Shown: positions 1 through 11,399, counted from the stretch's first letter. The stretch is 24,059 bases of DNA from Branchiostoma floridae (GCF_000003815.2 NC_049997.1:15219847-15243905), one strand, 5' to 3'. Program-made: numbers and translations. Notes: generated from the letters alone by a model not told the origin.

Positions 1-205
1 TTTCCCGAGCTTTGCCGGTTAACCATATTTGGCATTGTCAGCTGATCTCCCGAGCATCAACGAGCTTACGATTCTTCACGAAGATCGTCCGGAAAGCGTG
101 ACTCGGGATGATTCGTGCTTGGGAGTTTTACCGAACATATACCCCGGAAATACCCGAATATTAAACAGTTTCAATTTGCCATATTTGGTGGATGCCGCGA
201 AGCTG

Positions 206-305
206 TGGGCGGAGTCACGAATCATCGCGTCTCTGGAACCCGCGCGCGCTGCGGAGATCAGAGGCGATGGGCGGAGTCTCGAATCAGCGCGTCTCTGAAA
301 CCCAT
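206..305. repeat. 62-bp tandem duplication
   Basis: The word tgggcggagt followed by c(a/t)cgaatca(t/g)cgcgtctctg starts at 206 and again at 268, an offset of 62 bases. The second copy differs at only a few positions before the similarity fades at the CGCG-rich end. This is a local duplication inside the GC-rich segment and explains why similar peptides appear in neighbouring frames there. Confidence 0.75.
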
Positions 306-371
306 GCGGCACGCGCGCTATAATTGCAAAACAAACAGATCAAATTCGGGGGGCTTTTGGGGGAGGGCAGA

Positions 372-449
372 GCCGGCTCGCGCGCCTGACAACCGCGGGA
401 AGATCGGATAGCCTGCTCGCACGCCTGACAACCGCGGGGAGATCGGACA
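372..449. repeat. 39-bp tandem duplication
   Basis: Two copies, 372-410 and 411-449, share gcctgacaaccgcggg followed by agatcgga. They differ at a few positions near the start. This is a second independent local duplication in the same GC-rich segment. Confidence 0.75.
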
Positions 450-560
450 TTCTGATGTTGATTCGTTGATTATTTTCCTATTGTCCCAAAAGTGTCCCAA
501 AAAGATTTTTCAGTTGTCCCGGCCTAAATTTTAGTGGTCTCGGGACATCGGGACATAGTT

Positions 561-2134
561 AACTTCGAGCCCTGCTTGTACCTTGTAACTATTGTGGTAT
601 GTTACATTCACTTAAACCATCTCTCCTCCACCTAAGACACACCCTACAACCACTGCCCTGCCACATCCTACATCATGTAATACAGCCCTAACTGACACAC
701 CCAATCAACAACTTGAGCAAACACAGGACCCACCAATACCAGCAATACTCCAACAGACAGTATAACTTGACATTAATTACTGGGATGGAGTAGAACGGCC
801 AGTCCCCTTTATCGACTGCTTGTCTTGGCTACGCTTCAGGATTCTTAGGAGGAACTTCATTCCAGCATCCACTGTGCCAAAGACCATATTTGTTTTGAGG
901 GCATGCATGGGGTTGGGAATCCCTTACATTACAATACTGGATCCATGAGAACCTCATACAGTTTTTGCTGAATTCACACAAAATGGTTATGCAAAATTTG
1001 ATTGCCTTGCTTGCTAGGAATTAAATCATACAAAATCTACAATATACATATATATAAACAAGTGCCCTCACCAGTTATTTAATACATTTCTATAAAATTA
1101 AGAGGTTACAAATATGATGATGTCCTTGACTATAAAGAATATGATTTTGCGGTTCATTGTCAATACAGCAATGAGAAATGACTAGTCGCACAAACGAAAA
1201 ATAAACCATTTAAGTCAACCTGAATAAAAAAATACATTCTAAAACAACCAAAAGTACCCTGCTCTTTAAAATCATAGTACTGTTCATGTAAATCATACTA
1301 CAATATACAATCATGCATCATGCGACACAAATCAAAATTTGGCTGCAGTACAGTCGCTCATTGATTGATTGATTCATTCATTGATTGCCACCCAGTAGAA
1401 AGGGGTAGCTTACTCAATACTTATAAAACATCCTAGTATTCCTACCCTTTCCCCTCTCTCCAGCCCTCTTCAGACAGAACCACTCCTCGCGACAACCTCA
1501 AACACTCTAACTCCTGTTGTACCGGGTCTATTTGTCCCCTCTCCTCGACAAATGTTGACACTATGCTAAACATGCCTAGTGCACACATGTAGTGTGGAAT
1601 AGGCAGTAAGTAGTGGGTGCAGGCTCTCCAGATATGTACAACTCAAATATTGTTCAGCATACTTCTCAAGAACAAAGATAGCCTGCATTTAGGACATACT
1701 GTAAGTCTTTAAATCAATAAATGTTCCATTTTTGCATTGAACATTCCACCACGAAATCATGATTTACCAAATACCCGTTTCAAATGTACATACTGTATTG
1801 CAGAATCACTTCAACGGCAAAAAAAACGTAGTCTCTCACACCCTAGGCTGTGAAATTAAATCCCTGCAAAAAGAGATAAATTTACAGTAACTTCAAAGGT
1901 TTTGTTTTCAAAACTTTGAAATTAGTTATAACTTATAAGCACATCATTCATACGGACAATTAAAAATCATAACAGCAAAACAAATGAGGTATATGTATCT
2001 TTAAATCTAAAGCAAAGCCAATATAATATTTTTGATATGGCCAAAAATGTGGATACAAGATATATGCATAATAGTATTAATACAAAATGTACCTGAAACT
2101 TAAAAATGGAGACATTCTGAAGGTACCAAAGGCT
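561..2134. other. AT-rich non-coding stretch, nothing recognised
   Basis: No open frame of useful length, RNA gene or clear repeat boundary is visible on either strand. Only short simple-sequence tracts occur, such as the attgattgattgattcattcattgatt run near 1358-1386. It is best read as intergenic or intronic DNA. Confidence 0.5.
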
Positions 2135-2346
2135 TACTGTAAATGCAGAAATGTTCGCGGTGGATTTATGTTCGCGGTTTTCGCGGTGACCACTTCACCG
2201 CGAATTTAAAACCACCGCGAACACTTTTCTACTATAGTATTAGACTGCAGTCTATGGTGTTACCGCAAAATTAAAACCACCGCGAAAAGTCATTTTTCCC
2301 GCTACCGCGAAATTAAATCCCCGCGAACTTAAATGCATTTACAGTA
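2135..2346. mobile_element. Palindromic MITE with CTGTAAATGCA ends
   Basis: The ends are inverted copies: tactgtaaatgca at 2135-2147 and tgcatttacagta at 2334-2346. They are followed inward by imperfect inverted arms rich in ttcgcggt and accgcgaa words (2152-2232 against 2266-2330). The element is about 212 bp and codes for nothing. If the outer TA on each side is the target duplication, the element begins CTGTAAATGCA and would be a Tc1/mariner-type non-autonomous transposon. The family assignment is inference; the inverted structure is seen directly. The repeated CGCGG words also make it strongly self-folding as RNA. Confidence 0.8.
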
Positions 2347-2452
2347 TTTTGTATTTTGCAATATACGATGATCACTTCAGCAGTGCTCAAAGTCAGTAAA
2401 CAAAGCGACAACTTCAAGAGCACGAGTCAACAGTAAGACAGGTGATCTGAGT

Positions 2453-2677
2453 AATAGATAGATGATGGGCGTGGCTTGATTATGTGAAATATGGGGGTGC
2501 TTTTCTTTGGGTTGCTTGCGTTTGCGCCGATCCGGTTTGCTGGNNNNNNNNNNNNNNNNNNNNNNNNNNNNNNNNNNNNNNNNNNNNNNNNNNNNNNNNN
2601 NNNNNNNNNNNNNNNNNNNNNNNNNNNNNNNNNNNNNNNNNNNCACATAATCAAGCCAAGCCCATCATCTATCTATT
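2453..2677. repeat. Inverted repeat enclosing the assembly gap
   Basis: The left arm 2453-2486 (aatagatagatgatgggc and on to tatgtg) and the right arm 2644-2677 are reverse complements over 34 bases with one mismatch. The right arm starts at the first base after the run of N, so the arms probably continue into the gap. Roughly 57 bases of left-side sequence (2487-2543) lack a visible partner because the partner would lie in the gap. This fits a palindromic transposon or foldback element that failed to assemble. Confidence 0.8.
2544..2643. other. Assembly gap, exactly 100 N
   Basis: There are exactly 100 unknown bases, the usual placeholder for a gap of unknown length, so spacing across it cannot be trusted. 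Open frames crossing it are artefacts. It lies inside an inverted repeat, which is a plausible cause of the break. Confidence 0.98.
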
Positions 2678-3315
2678 TTAGAACATGGCCACTACCCCGA
2701 AGATATTCTTTTATTCATCTAGATAAATAAAAGATATTATATTCAGGATATGACACAATATTTAAACAAAATGATATAGCACACTGTATCTCTCTAGCAA
2801 ACAAATAAACAATGGATCTCTCCTTGCCTTTACCACATGGTGTGGTTTATGGCACCTGCCTGGCACCAGATTTGTGTGTGGTCGTCTAGGTCTACCAAAT
2901 TTCCCGCTAAATTTTTTCTGCTTGTTGAGCTCAGCAGTCTGCTCCCAGTCTCACATGGGAAGGACACTTTGAGGGAGCGTGATGTGTTATTACCATGGAT
3001 TTAAACTTCGACTTAGGATTTGACTATTTGTTGAACCTGATGAGGGTCTCAACTTTGAGGACCAGTTTCTGCAGCACGTTGGAATGGACCCGAGGATTTC
3101 TCTACGCTTTTGAACTGTGACATTGAATTGGGATTTCTTATCACGAACTGTGAGTCAAAATTTACTCGAGGATCTGTTTTGATTGTTATTTTGGTTTGTT
3201 ATTCTCTGTACTGTTTCCAATAGTCAAGTAGGGAAAATCCAGTTGTTTTGTTTCATACTTTCTGAAGGGGTGCCACTGTTTTGTTATTTCCTGTAGAGAG
3301 AACCAAACTGTTTTG

Positions 3316-3334
3316 TTTAGTTTAGTTTAGTTTG
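3316..3334. repeat. TTTAG microsatellite
   Basis: A short run of the pentamer tttag (ttttgtttagtttagtttag) lies just before the tandem array. It is a simple repeat with no visible function. Confidence 0.6.
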
Positions 3335-3387
3335 ACGGCACTACCCATGTCGTTTTCTGTTGGCACTGTTTCTCGGTAGAAAATATT

Positions 3388-3616
3388 GCACTGAGCTTGT
3401 TATTTTTTGAAGATCTGGTTCTTTGTTTGTTACAGTTATAGAAAGCAGTAACCTTGTTATTTTCTGAAGACCTGGTGCTAAGTTACAGTTATAGAAAGCA
3501 ACCTTGTTATCTTCTGAAGACCTGGTTCTAAGTTATTGTGAGTTATGGAAAGCGTTAACCTTGTTATTTTCTGAATATCTGGTTCTTTGTTACAGTTATG
3601 GAAAGCATTAAACTGT
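3388..3616. repeat. Degenerate 50-59-bp tandem array
   Basis: The core cttgttattttctgaaga(c/t)ctggt recurs starting near 3396, 3453, 3503 and 3560. The spacer ttacagttatagaaagca lies between cores, with one further spacer copy at 3590-3607. Units vary from 50 to 59 bases, so copies have diverged by small deletions. The array is non-coding. Confidence 0.75.
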
Positions 3617-3701
3617 TGTTTACTTTTATGACATTAGGTGTTTGTGTCTTAATCCTCTCTAATCCCCTAGGCAATTAGCACAGTATGTGAGACGACCAGT
3701 G

Positions 3702-3820
3702 GTGCAGAAAAAGTGTTGGATTATCCAAAAAGTGTGGTACTATCCAAAAAGTGTGGCATTATCTTATGCAAATTTTACATAGTCACACACTTTTTGGATA
3801 GTACAACACTTTTTCTGCAC
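3702..3820. repeat. 119-bp hairpin with internal duplication
   Basis: The left arm 3702-3736 and right arm 3786-3820 are inverted copies over 35 bases with two mismatches (gtgcagaaaaagtgttg ... aaaaagtgtg). The left side also carries a second copy of tatccaaaaagtgtgg at 3740-3755. The loop is about 49 bases. It could be a tiny MITE or a transcribed hairpin. Confidence 0.75.
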
Positions 3821-3885
3821 TATGTGGATATAATCACAGTAATTGAAGGGCTCCCATTGGCTGAGGGGTAGTGGCCATGTTCTAA

Positions 3886-5442
3886 CAAAGGAATTAAAAT
3901 AGCTGAACAGCTTTGTCAACTGTCACCTGGCTCTGTGGGAATGCCACTTTCTCTAACACTACATGATAATCACTTGAAGACACTACAATAGAGAAAAGGT
4001 AGGGGTGGGGGATTTCAATTACTTTACCCAGGGGGGGGGGGGGCCAGGAAAGAAGTAAAGAAGTTGGGGGAGGGGGTCTTTTGGACACTGTTGGTGTTAC
4101 ATGTAATGTAAACAAAGCCATATCCCATTGTTTACATTTTGGGAATGTTACATATTTTCTTTCCTATCCAGTCAAATAATATTGCTCCTTTACAAATACA
4201 ATTCCTTTACAATTCTTATATTTGTCATTCAATAACATCATGATCATATACATACAACAAATGTATATTTCCTCTAGATATAGACTGGTTTGAAATTTTC
4301 TCATATAACATAGCTGTTTTATTGACAAATTTGATTCTCCCCAGCCCAGGCTTGTGGGAGTGACAAGTCAAATTTTCCACTGTTATGATTTATTGATTTC
4401 AACATTAGTACAAGTAGCAAGGACCACACTTGAAAACATGACATCACCCCACTATGCTTAATAGTACTGTATATAATAAAGATAAAGCTAGAACTTGAAC
4501 TTTTTCTTTGCACTCAGACTTGAAACTAATGAAAGTCTCAGTGTAAGGATGTCAAAACATATCATCAAAGATTTGCAGGGTTTATGCATTCGTTCATTGC
4601 TTTGTTTCTTGGCTTTATTCTCAGCACCCCACCCCCCACTTTGTATTGTATTGATGTGCACAAGGAAAGAAATTTACAGTTCTAAATAATGTATCATTAT
4701 ATATATATTTTGTTTACTAGCTAGTAAACAATTTCAAGAATGTGAAAAGTGCTATTCTGTATCATTTGTTTATGTACAATGTTGATGATAAAATAAACTG
4801 GAACAACAATAACAATAACAACAGTGCTGGCAGTACAGCTGGCCGTGCTATGATTGGCTGATATCGGATATGATCATATGACGTGGTACTGAACGTACAT
4901 ATGATGTCATATCATAACATGATTGTAAGGTTAGCTTAGATTGTGTAATTTATATGAACAGGATTCCACCATCATTTGAAAGAATGAAATGTCATACCAA
5001 TGCCAATACACACTTTTCTCTAAAATTGCTCTGAAAGCAAATTCTTTCAACCTCCTTGCTTGTACTATACAACATTTCACTTTTCAAGGTCACATACAAT
5101 GATACATGTTCTAGACAGAAAATTGATTATTATACAGCAGTCTATTTTGGTCTCTGCTTTCCTCCTAAAACGTTGCAGTAATTACAGAGTATACCTAACA
5201 TAGCTTCCTTATCAAATCAGGAGGCAGGGTGAGGAACTATGCTGTGTGGCTGCCATGTGACATTCTCAGCTGAGATAGGGGGAAAAATGAGCGTGATAAA
5301 ATATCTTATCTGCTAGTGCTACTTCTCAAAATTAACAGCCAGACAGTGCTTAGAAAGTCATTAACGGAGTTAACAAAATTAATGCTCAGTTAACATTAAA
5401 TCATTTTGATTTAACACTACATTCAAACACAATTCAATCTCT
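3886..5442. other. AT-rich non-coding stretch with homopolymer
   Basis: No gene is visible. A run of 13 G lies at 4031-4043 inside a G-rich patch. Open frames of 64-75 codons at 3894-4689 have low-complexity or AT-biased composition and no recognised motif. Around 4850-4925 the sequence is rich in overlapping palindromic words (tatgatcatatga, acatatgatgtcatatcat), with no assigned role. Confidence 0.45.
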
Positions 5443-5607
5443 ACGACTGGATAAAAAACGGATATTTACTTCCGGACGTTTCGAGTGTTTATTTATTTAT
5501 TTACTTATTTATTCGTTCGGCTGTTTACAGACAGAGTGACACCCATCACTTTTCTTCAGCGTCACTAGAAACGTCCTGAAGTAAATCTCCATTTTTTATC
5601 CAGTTGT
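5443..5607 (-). repeat. Palindrome with hammerhead-ribozyme-like core
   Basis: The arms 5443-5487 and 5563-5607 are inverted copies over 45 bases with five mismatches; they hold tttttatccag, tttacttc and gaaacgtcc words. On the minus strand, CTGAAGA (5559 to 5553) matches the hammerhead CUGANGA box. It is followed by an AGTGA/TCACT stem with loop TGGGTG (5550 to 5535). Further on, CGAAACGTCC (about 5482 to 5473) matches the GAAAC side with a cleavable-type GTC. Penelope-like retroelements are known to carry hammerhead motifs of this kind. Here the stem and the GAAA box are separated by about 50 bases including an AAAT-rich tract, so this copy is probably degenerate. Ribozyme identity is inference. 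Confidence 0.5.
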
Positions 5608-8600
5608 ATTTGAATACTGTTTTACCTGGATGTCTAACCTTCATAAACGTACACTTCTGCAACAAAATGTGTTGAACTAAGCACAGCCGAACCCTTCTTA
5701 TCAATTAATAGACTCCATGTACTTTTTCAATAAGGCATAGGGAAGGTATCAATTATGGTTTACCATTATTCATAGGAATTGGCAGAAATCTTTTTATTCC
5801 TGTAATTCATAGCAAGTCCTACTGAATTTAGCATAACTTGTAGACAGGGAACCCCCATGCAGACCCCCCCCCCCCCCTATGGTGATTGGAGCAATAAGGG
5901 CTCATATTGTACACAACTTTCTAGGAAATTTCTTTCAGTCACAACTTAATAAGTGTCTAGACTTTTCCATCATCTACATACATTTTACATGATAGAACCT
6001 GTCTTCAACACATAAACGTTACTCAAAGGGGTGATAACTGTAATTGGGTAATACAACATGTAAAAATGGTCCCCCAGCTAACTTTCCCACATCTAAATCC
6101 TCATACATACCAATCAAACACCTGTTTATGTAACCCATTTAACACCCCCTGTCAATCACCACAGAATTGGCCAGGCCTCAGGCTGTCTCCGGGGAAAATT
6201 GAATTACATTAGAATCACAAAGGGAACTGTACTTTCTGAAACAAAGGGCAATAAGTGCCAGACACAATGCTTGAAATTGCCTCTATTCAAATACTGGGAA
6301 TGGGGCCATCTGAAACAGTTGAATACTGCAAATCTTGAACTTCCATAAGTTTCAATTGCAGCTGTTTATTCTTAGTTAATCTTACAGCATTGACCTGACA
6401 ATGCAAATAATTTGAAATATTTATTTCCAGTATATTATAACTGTACTACAAAACTGCAAATCTCAAACTACGAAAACCTCCTTTTCTGTCCTTCCACAAA
6501 ATAAAACCACTACAAAATTAAACAAACTTATTGTAATATTTCAACATTTTATAGTAACATCTCTACCTTGCGGCCATAAAAGAAAACAAACTCTTTGAGA
6601 AAAAAACTCAAATATACACTGTAAATACTATAAATATACAGTAATGCTTCCATAAACTTCTGTGTATTAAGTTCTCACAATAACGCCATGTCACAAATAA
6701 TTTGCTTGGACATTTGACAAGACCCACCCTGTTACGTGACGTACAAACAAAGGGTAGCCTGGGGCTGTAACATTCTGGACGCTACCTACTAAGGTAATAC
6801 ACAGACACAGATAATGTCCCTTGTGGTTTCCACATATCCTGTTCAGGGATGCTTCTTTTTATCTATTTTACTCTTGGGTAATCAGGCAGGTAGTTTACTT
6901 GTTAATGTGCGCATACCTGTACTAGGGTGTTGTTTTTAGGACAACGGAAGGAAACACCACGAGAGAAACTTCTTAGCTAGATTTACTACACGTACTCAGA
7001 TACAACATGTACTATGATAGTGCTACAATGCTACTGTACCTGTCTATGTATAAACAACCCCATGCTTAGGAATAGGTGAATGCCTAGAAATTTTGCTAGA
7101 CAAAAAAAAAATTGGTGTACAGCATAAAGTAAAGTAGAATGTACGCAAAACCAAATTACAAACCTTACTGTCCCCGAACTTGAATCTTAACTTATTCTAT
7201 AGCAAATTTCCAAAGTTTAAACAACTAATACAACAAGGGATTTTACTATTTCCTAACGTATAATAGTACATTCACATTCGTAACACTACACAAACATTCT
7301 ATTTACACCATTGCAGTCAAAAACTAGGTGCACAGCTCCAATTTGGGTGCACAAAAGCACAATATGCACCCAGTACTCCTAGCTTTGTATCTGAAAGTGT
7401 AAACTACTCTTCTGTTTATAAAAATTAGAAATACTGGGAATAGTATATCAGACAACTGGGTATCAAAATATGCGCATTCAAAGCTACCCCTATCAGCATA
7501 TCAACCCAGCATATCTTCCAGTCAGTATCTAATATCCTTTCACCATTCCCATATATCAATTGGGGTTCTAACTCCCTATTAGCACAGAGTAGGCCGTACT
7601 GGATATGTATCTGGGTGATATCATCAGATACTAGTATAGCGCCTGTGCGTGACCACTTACACTGGTAACGTTACAGTAATTGAAGTATATAGTATTACAA
7701 AATCTAGCCCAAAGGGCCCTTCCACTTTTCATACTTTGGAATGTTATACATAGTTATCAATTCATCATCTATCATGGAAAGGCATAAAAATTCCCCATAA
7801 CAGTAGATACAGTACTTGTCTACAATGCTGACTTTGTACTTGAGTGGTAGGAAACAAAAAAATAGCGGGCGATCTTTGCTGAGGATTTTCAGCAGCGTTT
7901 GGACAATACGACTCAGTCATGTGCTAGTCAAGAGTCTCGTGAACAAATCCAGACGGCCAAGCTGTGTACTTGAACATGCGTGTGTAACACTCTAAAACGA
8001 GGGACTGCATGGGGGGATCTTGTCAATGCTAAATTGGTAATTCAGGATGATTGTCAACACTCAACCAAGGTACATTGACCTGTTCTTGCAATAGGTTTTG
8101 GAGATGAGTTCATCGAATTGTCCCAACGTAATACACAATTGTTGTATTCGTATTCATGGGACGTCTGGGAAAATTTGGGGTAGCTAACACACCGACTACG
8201 CGACACAAAATTTTTTTTACACTAAACGATGGATTCATATCACAAATATCGTGCCACATAGAATTTACTAGAAATTTAAAGCGGCCAATAATGTTTCAAG
8301 AATAATTTCCTGACAAAGATTAACGTTGAACTATAACGGGCCAGCAACGATGAACAATTAATAAAAAGCTCCCTACAACTTGCGAAAAAAGGGCATGCAG
8401 ACCCTCTAACACTCTGAAACTCCTTCAACAAAACTCACTCTCTCAATTTAGAACAAGTGAAGAGTATTTCACACACAAGCAACCATCTGTCCTTGAGTTT
8501 GGGGCTTAAAACTATATTGGGTAGAAACAAATGTGCTTTATGAAAGCTGGTCAGATGCAAACATTCTGGAAATCTGAGTTGATTTCCTAGTGGGATACAC

Positions 8601-8974
8601 GGCAGGGTAGAAGGACAGGAATTTTAGAGAGAATGTATTTGAGGCGCCGAGGAAAAAATAAAACAGGCCACACAGTCGATCGAACGGTTCACCCAGACAG
8701 ACAAGCGGACAAAACATTTTTCAACTCCCTTGTGACACTGGATAAAAGGCTTTGGCATTGATTTTTTGGGTGCCAACGTGGGACAATACCTCAATGTACC
8801 AAATGTAGCAGAAATTTGCCAAATTCAAAGCTTCAAAATATGAGAAATATACGAAGGAATTATACAATAAGCGTCACTGACCGAGTGAAAGTGTTAGACT
8901 AGTTTTTAGGACGGCCCGACTTGACATGCTGCACACACAACACCCGTTTTAGACAAAGAAAGCCGGATTTCCTC
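5608..8974. other. Long non-coding stretch, no gene recognised
   Basis: No open frame of 60 codons or more and no recognisable domain is visible on either strand in over 3 kb. A run of 14 C lies at 5864-5877. Short internal repetitions such as the ggtgcac words at 7328-7370 occur, but none has clear element ends. If the minus-strand first exon at 8977-9116 is real, this stretch could be its intron or untranslated sequence, but that cannot be shown from here. Confidence 0.45.
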
Positions 8975-8976
8975 AC

Positions 8977-9116
8977 CTTTAAAGTCTTGCTGTATTCTGG
9001 AGGATATCCTTGGTTGATTGGAGTTGTATTTGGTCAGAATTTATGGGTTAATCACGTAGAAAATCACACTTTTAAACCGAGAACAGCTCGGGCTTTCTTC
9101 AGCCTGCCGCCATGTT
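8977..9116 (-). promoter_or_regulatory. Possible promoter and first exon, minus strand
   Basis: On the minus strand AACATGGCGGC (9116 to 9106) matches the YY1-type initiator site common at metazoan promoters. Reading on, AAAG|GTGAGG (8980 to 8971) is a near-consensus splice donor with GT at 8976-8975, so a first exon could end at 8977. The ATG in the YY1 site gives only ATG GCG GCA GGC TGA, so the exon would be untranslated or carry a four-codon upstream frame. The start site is not defined. No downstream coding exon can be identified, so this stays tentative. Confidence 0.3.
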
Positions 9117-9143
9117 GTGAAATGTGATTGCTACCCTCTTACT

Positions 9144-9402
9144 GGGTTATACCACTGGGACGCGTCCATAGGGGCGGACAGCTTTCACACAAAGCGTAGA
9201 GAAGAGTAGACACTTTCTTAGTTTCTATACTTAAAATGCCTTCGGAAAAAAAAGTATTGACGTTTCTTATATTGGCTAAAATATGGAATATTTCATCGAC
9301 AAAGGAATAAAATAATTTTTAATAGCCTGTTTTGTTTGTGAAAATGTTGGGTTATACCATTGGTTAGGCAGCTTTTACACAAAGCGTCGCTTGTCCATGT
9401 CT
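9144..9402. repeat. Imperfect 205-bp duplication
   Basis: gggttataccactgg ... cagctttcacacaaagcgt at 9144-9198 recurs at 9349-9389 as gggttataccattgg ... cagcttttacacaaagcgt, an offset of 205 bases at its start. The similarity resumes at aatgccttcg (9235 and 9404) before a run of A. It lies just upstream, on the minus strand, of the promoter-like site at 9106-9116, so it may be a duplicated promoter-proximal segment. Confidence 0.6.
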
Positions 9403-9420
9403 TGAATGCCTTCGAGTTCG

Positions 9421-10715
9421 AAAAAAGTATACATTTCGGAAAAAAACTTACTTTTCATTGACCAAAAATATCAGGGGTGTACTTTTGTGCTTGTGTTGTG
9501 CAGTATACTAAAAGACAAAAAAATGCTTAATTACAAGTTTGATCATAAAAATATAGATTTCGCTTTTTATTCACACAAGGAGGTTATCATCATTGATTCA
9601 CAAAAAGCTTTTGACACTGCTCTGAATTTTTGATATTGAGCATAAAAAGTCAATATAATTGCTACTATTTCATAAATGACATCAACATTGACTGAATGTA
9701 AACATATAATGTTACCAAGGACGGGGATACTGTATCATTCATACTTGACTAACGTTATAACATTACAGTTTGGTCACGTATGACCTACAAAAACGGATTG
9801 TGATCTTCATTCAGAGTTCGTCACGTGTGTTAGTGGTGTACATGTTGTGCTGACTGCACGCAAAACTGAAACCCAATGTCACAAATATTAACTTGTCTTC
9901 AGCTCCAAACAGTCACATCTCAGTGTGTAGAGTTGTAACTCGAGAAAGAATGAAGCCGACCGCCCAAACATCACTGTTTTGGCATACATTGGTCTCTGAG
10001 TTAACATTGACATATGCCGCAGAAAATTGTAGATCCCTTTCCTCTTACTGAAAACCAAAAGATCAAGAAGAAACAACAGATCGACTTTGGAAATGTTGAA
10101 TATTAAAATAGGTAGATAATAATCTTTATTGCATGTTCATGCCCGTAGGCTAAATGCACAAATGACCACAAATGGTTGAAAAGCAAAACCACTAGTAGGG
10201 TAAATCTAAACTAATGAAAAATGATCTAAGATATCATGTATAATGATCTAAAATATCATAGGAAATATCATAGTGCTATCGTTAATCGCTACATCTATTC
10301 TGATATTTTCTTTATATTGTTGCTGAATTATGGGTCATTTTAAATTTTGATCACTTAATCACCCTCTTTGATTTTCCTTCCTTTGAGTATTCTTATGATG
10401 TCCTTAAACGTGAGTTGTCCCACTTACATTTCATCAAATGCTTTAGTAGGGCACTTTTCTGTTTTCCATTTAGCCAAGGTTCGACGGGAAGATTGTGGCC
10501 TGATTCGCCCCGTTTTCTGGCAGCCGTCCCTGTCTTCTCTGCAGCGCCCTCTATATATCCTTACCATTAGTGCAGTTTTGGCTCCGTGCCCAGCTCCCAT
10601 CCCATCCTTCAGCGGTACTTAAGCTTCACTTCGCGTGACACGGGCCACTCAGTAAGGCCTAATAAGGTTACCCCGCGCCTGGTGAAACATGTAACCGCTC
10701 CGCTACACTAACTCA
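9421..10715. other. Non-coding stretch, possible repeat remnants
   Basis: No gene is recognised. The segment near 10105-10205 (ataatctttattgcatgttc onward) looks like the end of a dispersed repeat, but I cannot name it. The 84-codon frame at 10368-10622 has no domain and sits in a more GC-rich patch. Confidence 0.4.
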
Positions 10716-10823
10716 CACCTGTGTTAGCCTGGATTCCATCCTGCTTAGGTGACGTCTATCCAAACGGTCTCCACAGGAAGGGACTGTAACCCTAAACAGG
10801 ATGACACCCAGGCTACACCTGTG
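10716..10823. mobile_element. 92-bp MITE with 8-bp target duplication
   Basis: tagcctgg at 10725 and ccaggcta at 10808-10815 are the outer parts of roughly 26-base inverted arms (10725-10750 and 10790-10815, imperfect). The element (10724-10815) is flanked on both sides by the direct repeat cacctgtg (10716-10723 and 10816-10823). An 8-bp target duplication is typical of hAT superfamily transposons, so a hAT-type non-autonomous element is likely. A related start (tagcctggtatccagccg) appears at 24023. Confidence 0.7.
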
Positions 10824-11399
10824 CAGCCGTCGCTGTTGTGTTATTTGATACCAAATGTGAAATGATGCCTGTTTTATGTGAATGAATATGTCAGAACTGA
10901 ATGTTTTTCACCTGTTTTCGTTTATAACTGATTTCCGGGGACTAGATCTTGAACTATACTTGTATTTTGTTTTCACCTTGTTTTTTTCTTGCGGCAAAAG
11001 TTAAAGCGCGAGGATTAGGTAAAACCTTTGGTTAACGCTTGGTTCACCTTTATCCACGGGGTAACCTATGTCCGTTGTTTCTAAAAATATCGTGTTTAGG
11101 GATATAAAGTCGACTAATGATGGTTACAATCTGCAATTTTTTTTTTGTGTGTGAAAATACTAATATTGCAATTTGAAACCATCGTCCGTCGACTAAATAC
11201 CCTGTTTTGAACAACGACGGATATGGGTTATCCGGCGGATAAAGGTCAACTAACGTTTTTTCTTCTATTTTGCTTTCTGGACAGAAGAGGACAATGTGGC
11301 ACTGCACTGAAGATTTGTAACCTACATGTATATTAACAGTGCCACATACACGGTACATACAGAAGGTAAAGGTAGTCTTTTACCTCCCCACCAGAAGTC
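10824..11399. other. Non-coding stretch before the satellite
   Basis: No gene is recognised. A 102-codon minus-strand frame (11050-11358) has no domain or composition suggesting real coding. Confidence 0.4.

Larger units (their letters stand above)
1..560. other. GC-rich unassigned segment, no gene recognised
   Basis: This stretch is clearly richer in G, C and CpG than the AT-rich DNA after it. It has overlapping open frames of 60-98 codons on both strands, but none shows a recognisable domain and they overlap one another, so I do not call a gene. The last 80 bases contain several copies of the word tgtccc or gggaca (about 482-556), a simple internal repetition that suggests the end of a dispersed repeat. 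It could be the end of a transposon that began before the window. Confidence refers to the description only. Confidence 0.4.
2678..3885. repeat. 21-bp inverted pair bounding a 1.2-kb segment
   Basis: The sequence ttagaacatggccactacccc at 2678-2698 has a perfect reverse complement at 3865-3885. The left arm abuts the end of the gap-enclosing inverted repeat with no bases between them. The interior (2699-3864) has no coding capacity but holds a tandem array and a hairpin. It could be a non-autonomous DNA element, or two separate insertions of one short repeat in opposite orientation. The right copy read forward (tggctgaggggtagtggc) loosely resembles a tRNA A box, but I see no matching B box. 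Confidence 0.55.

Noticed and set aside
29-411. Overlapping 78-98-codon frames at the window start
   Set aside because: They overlap on both strands in a GC-rich tandemly duplicated segment and show no domain.
2377-2730. Frames crossing the run of N
   Set aside because: They are artefacts of the 100-base placeholder.
8921-9127. 68-codon plus-strand frame
   Set aside because: No domain; the stretch is better explained by the minus-strand promoter and donor signals.
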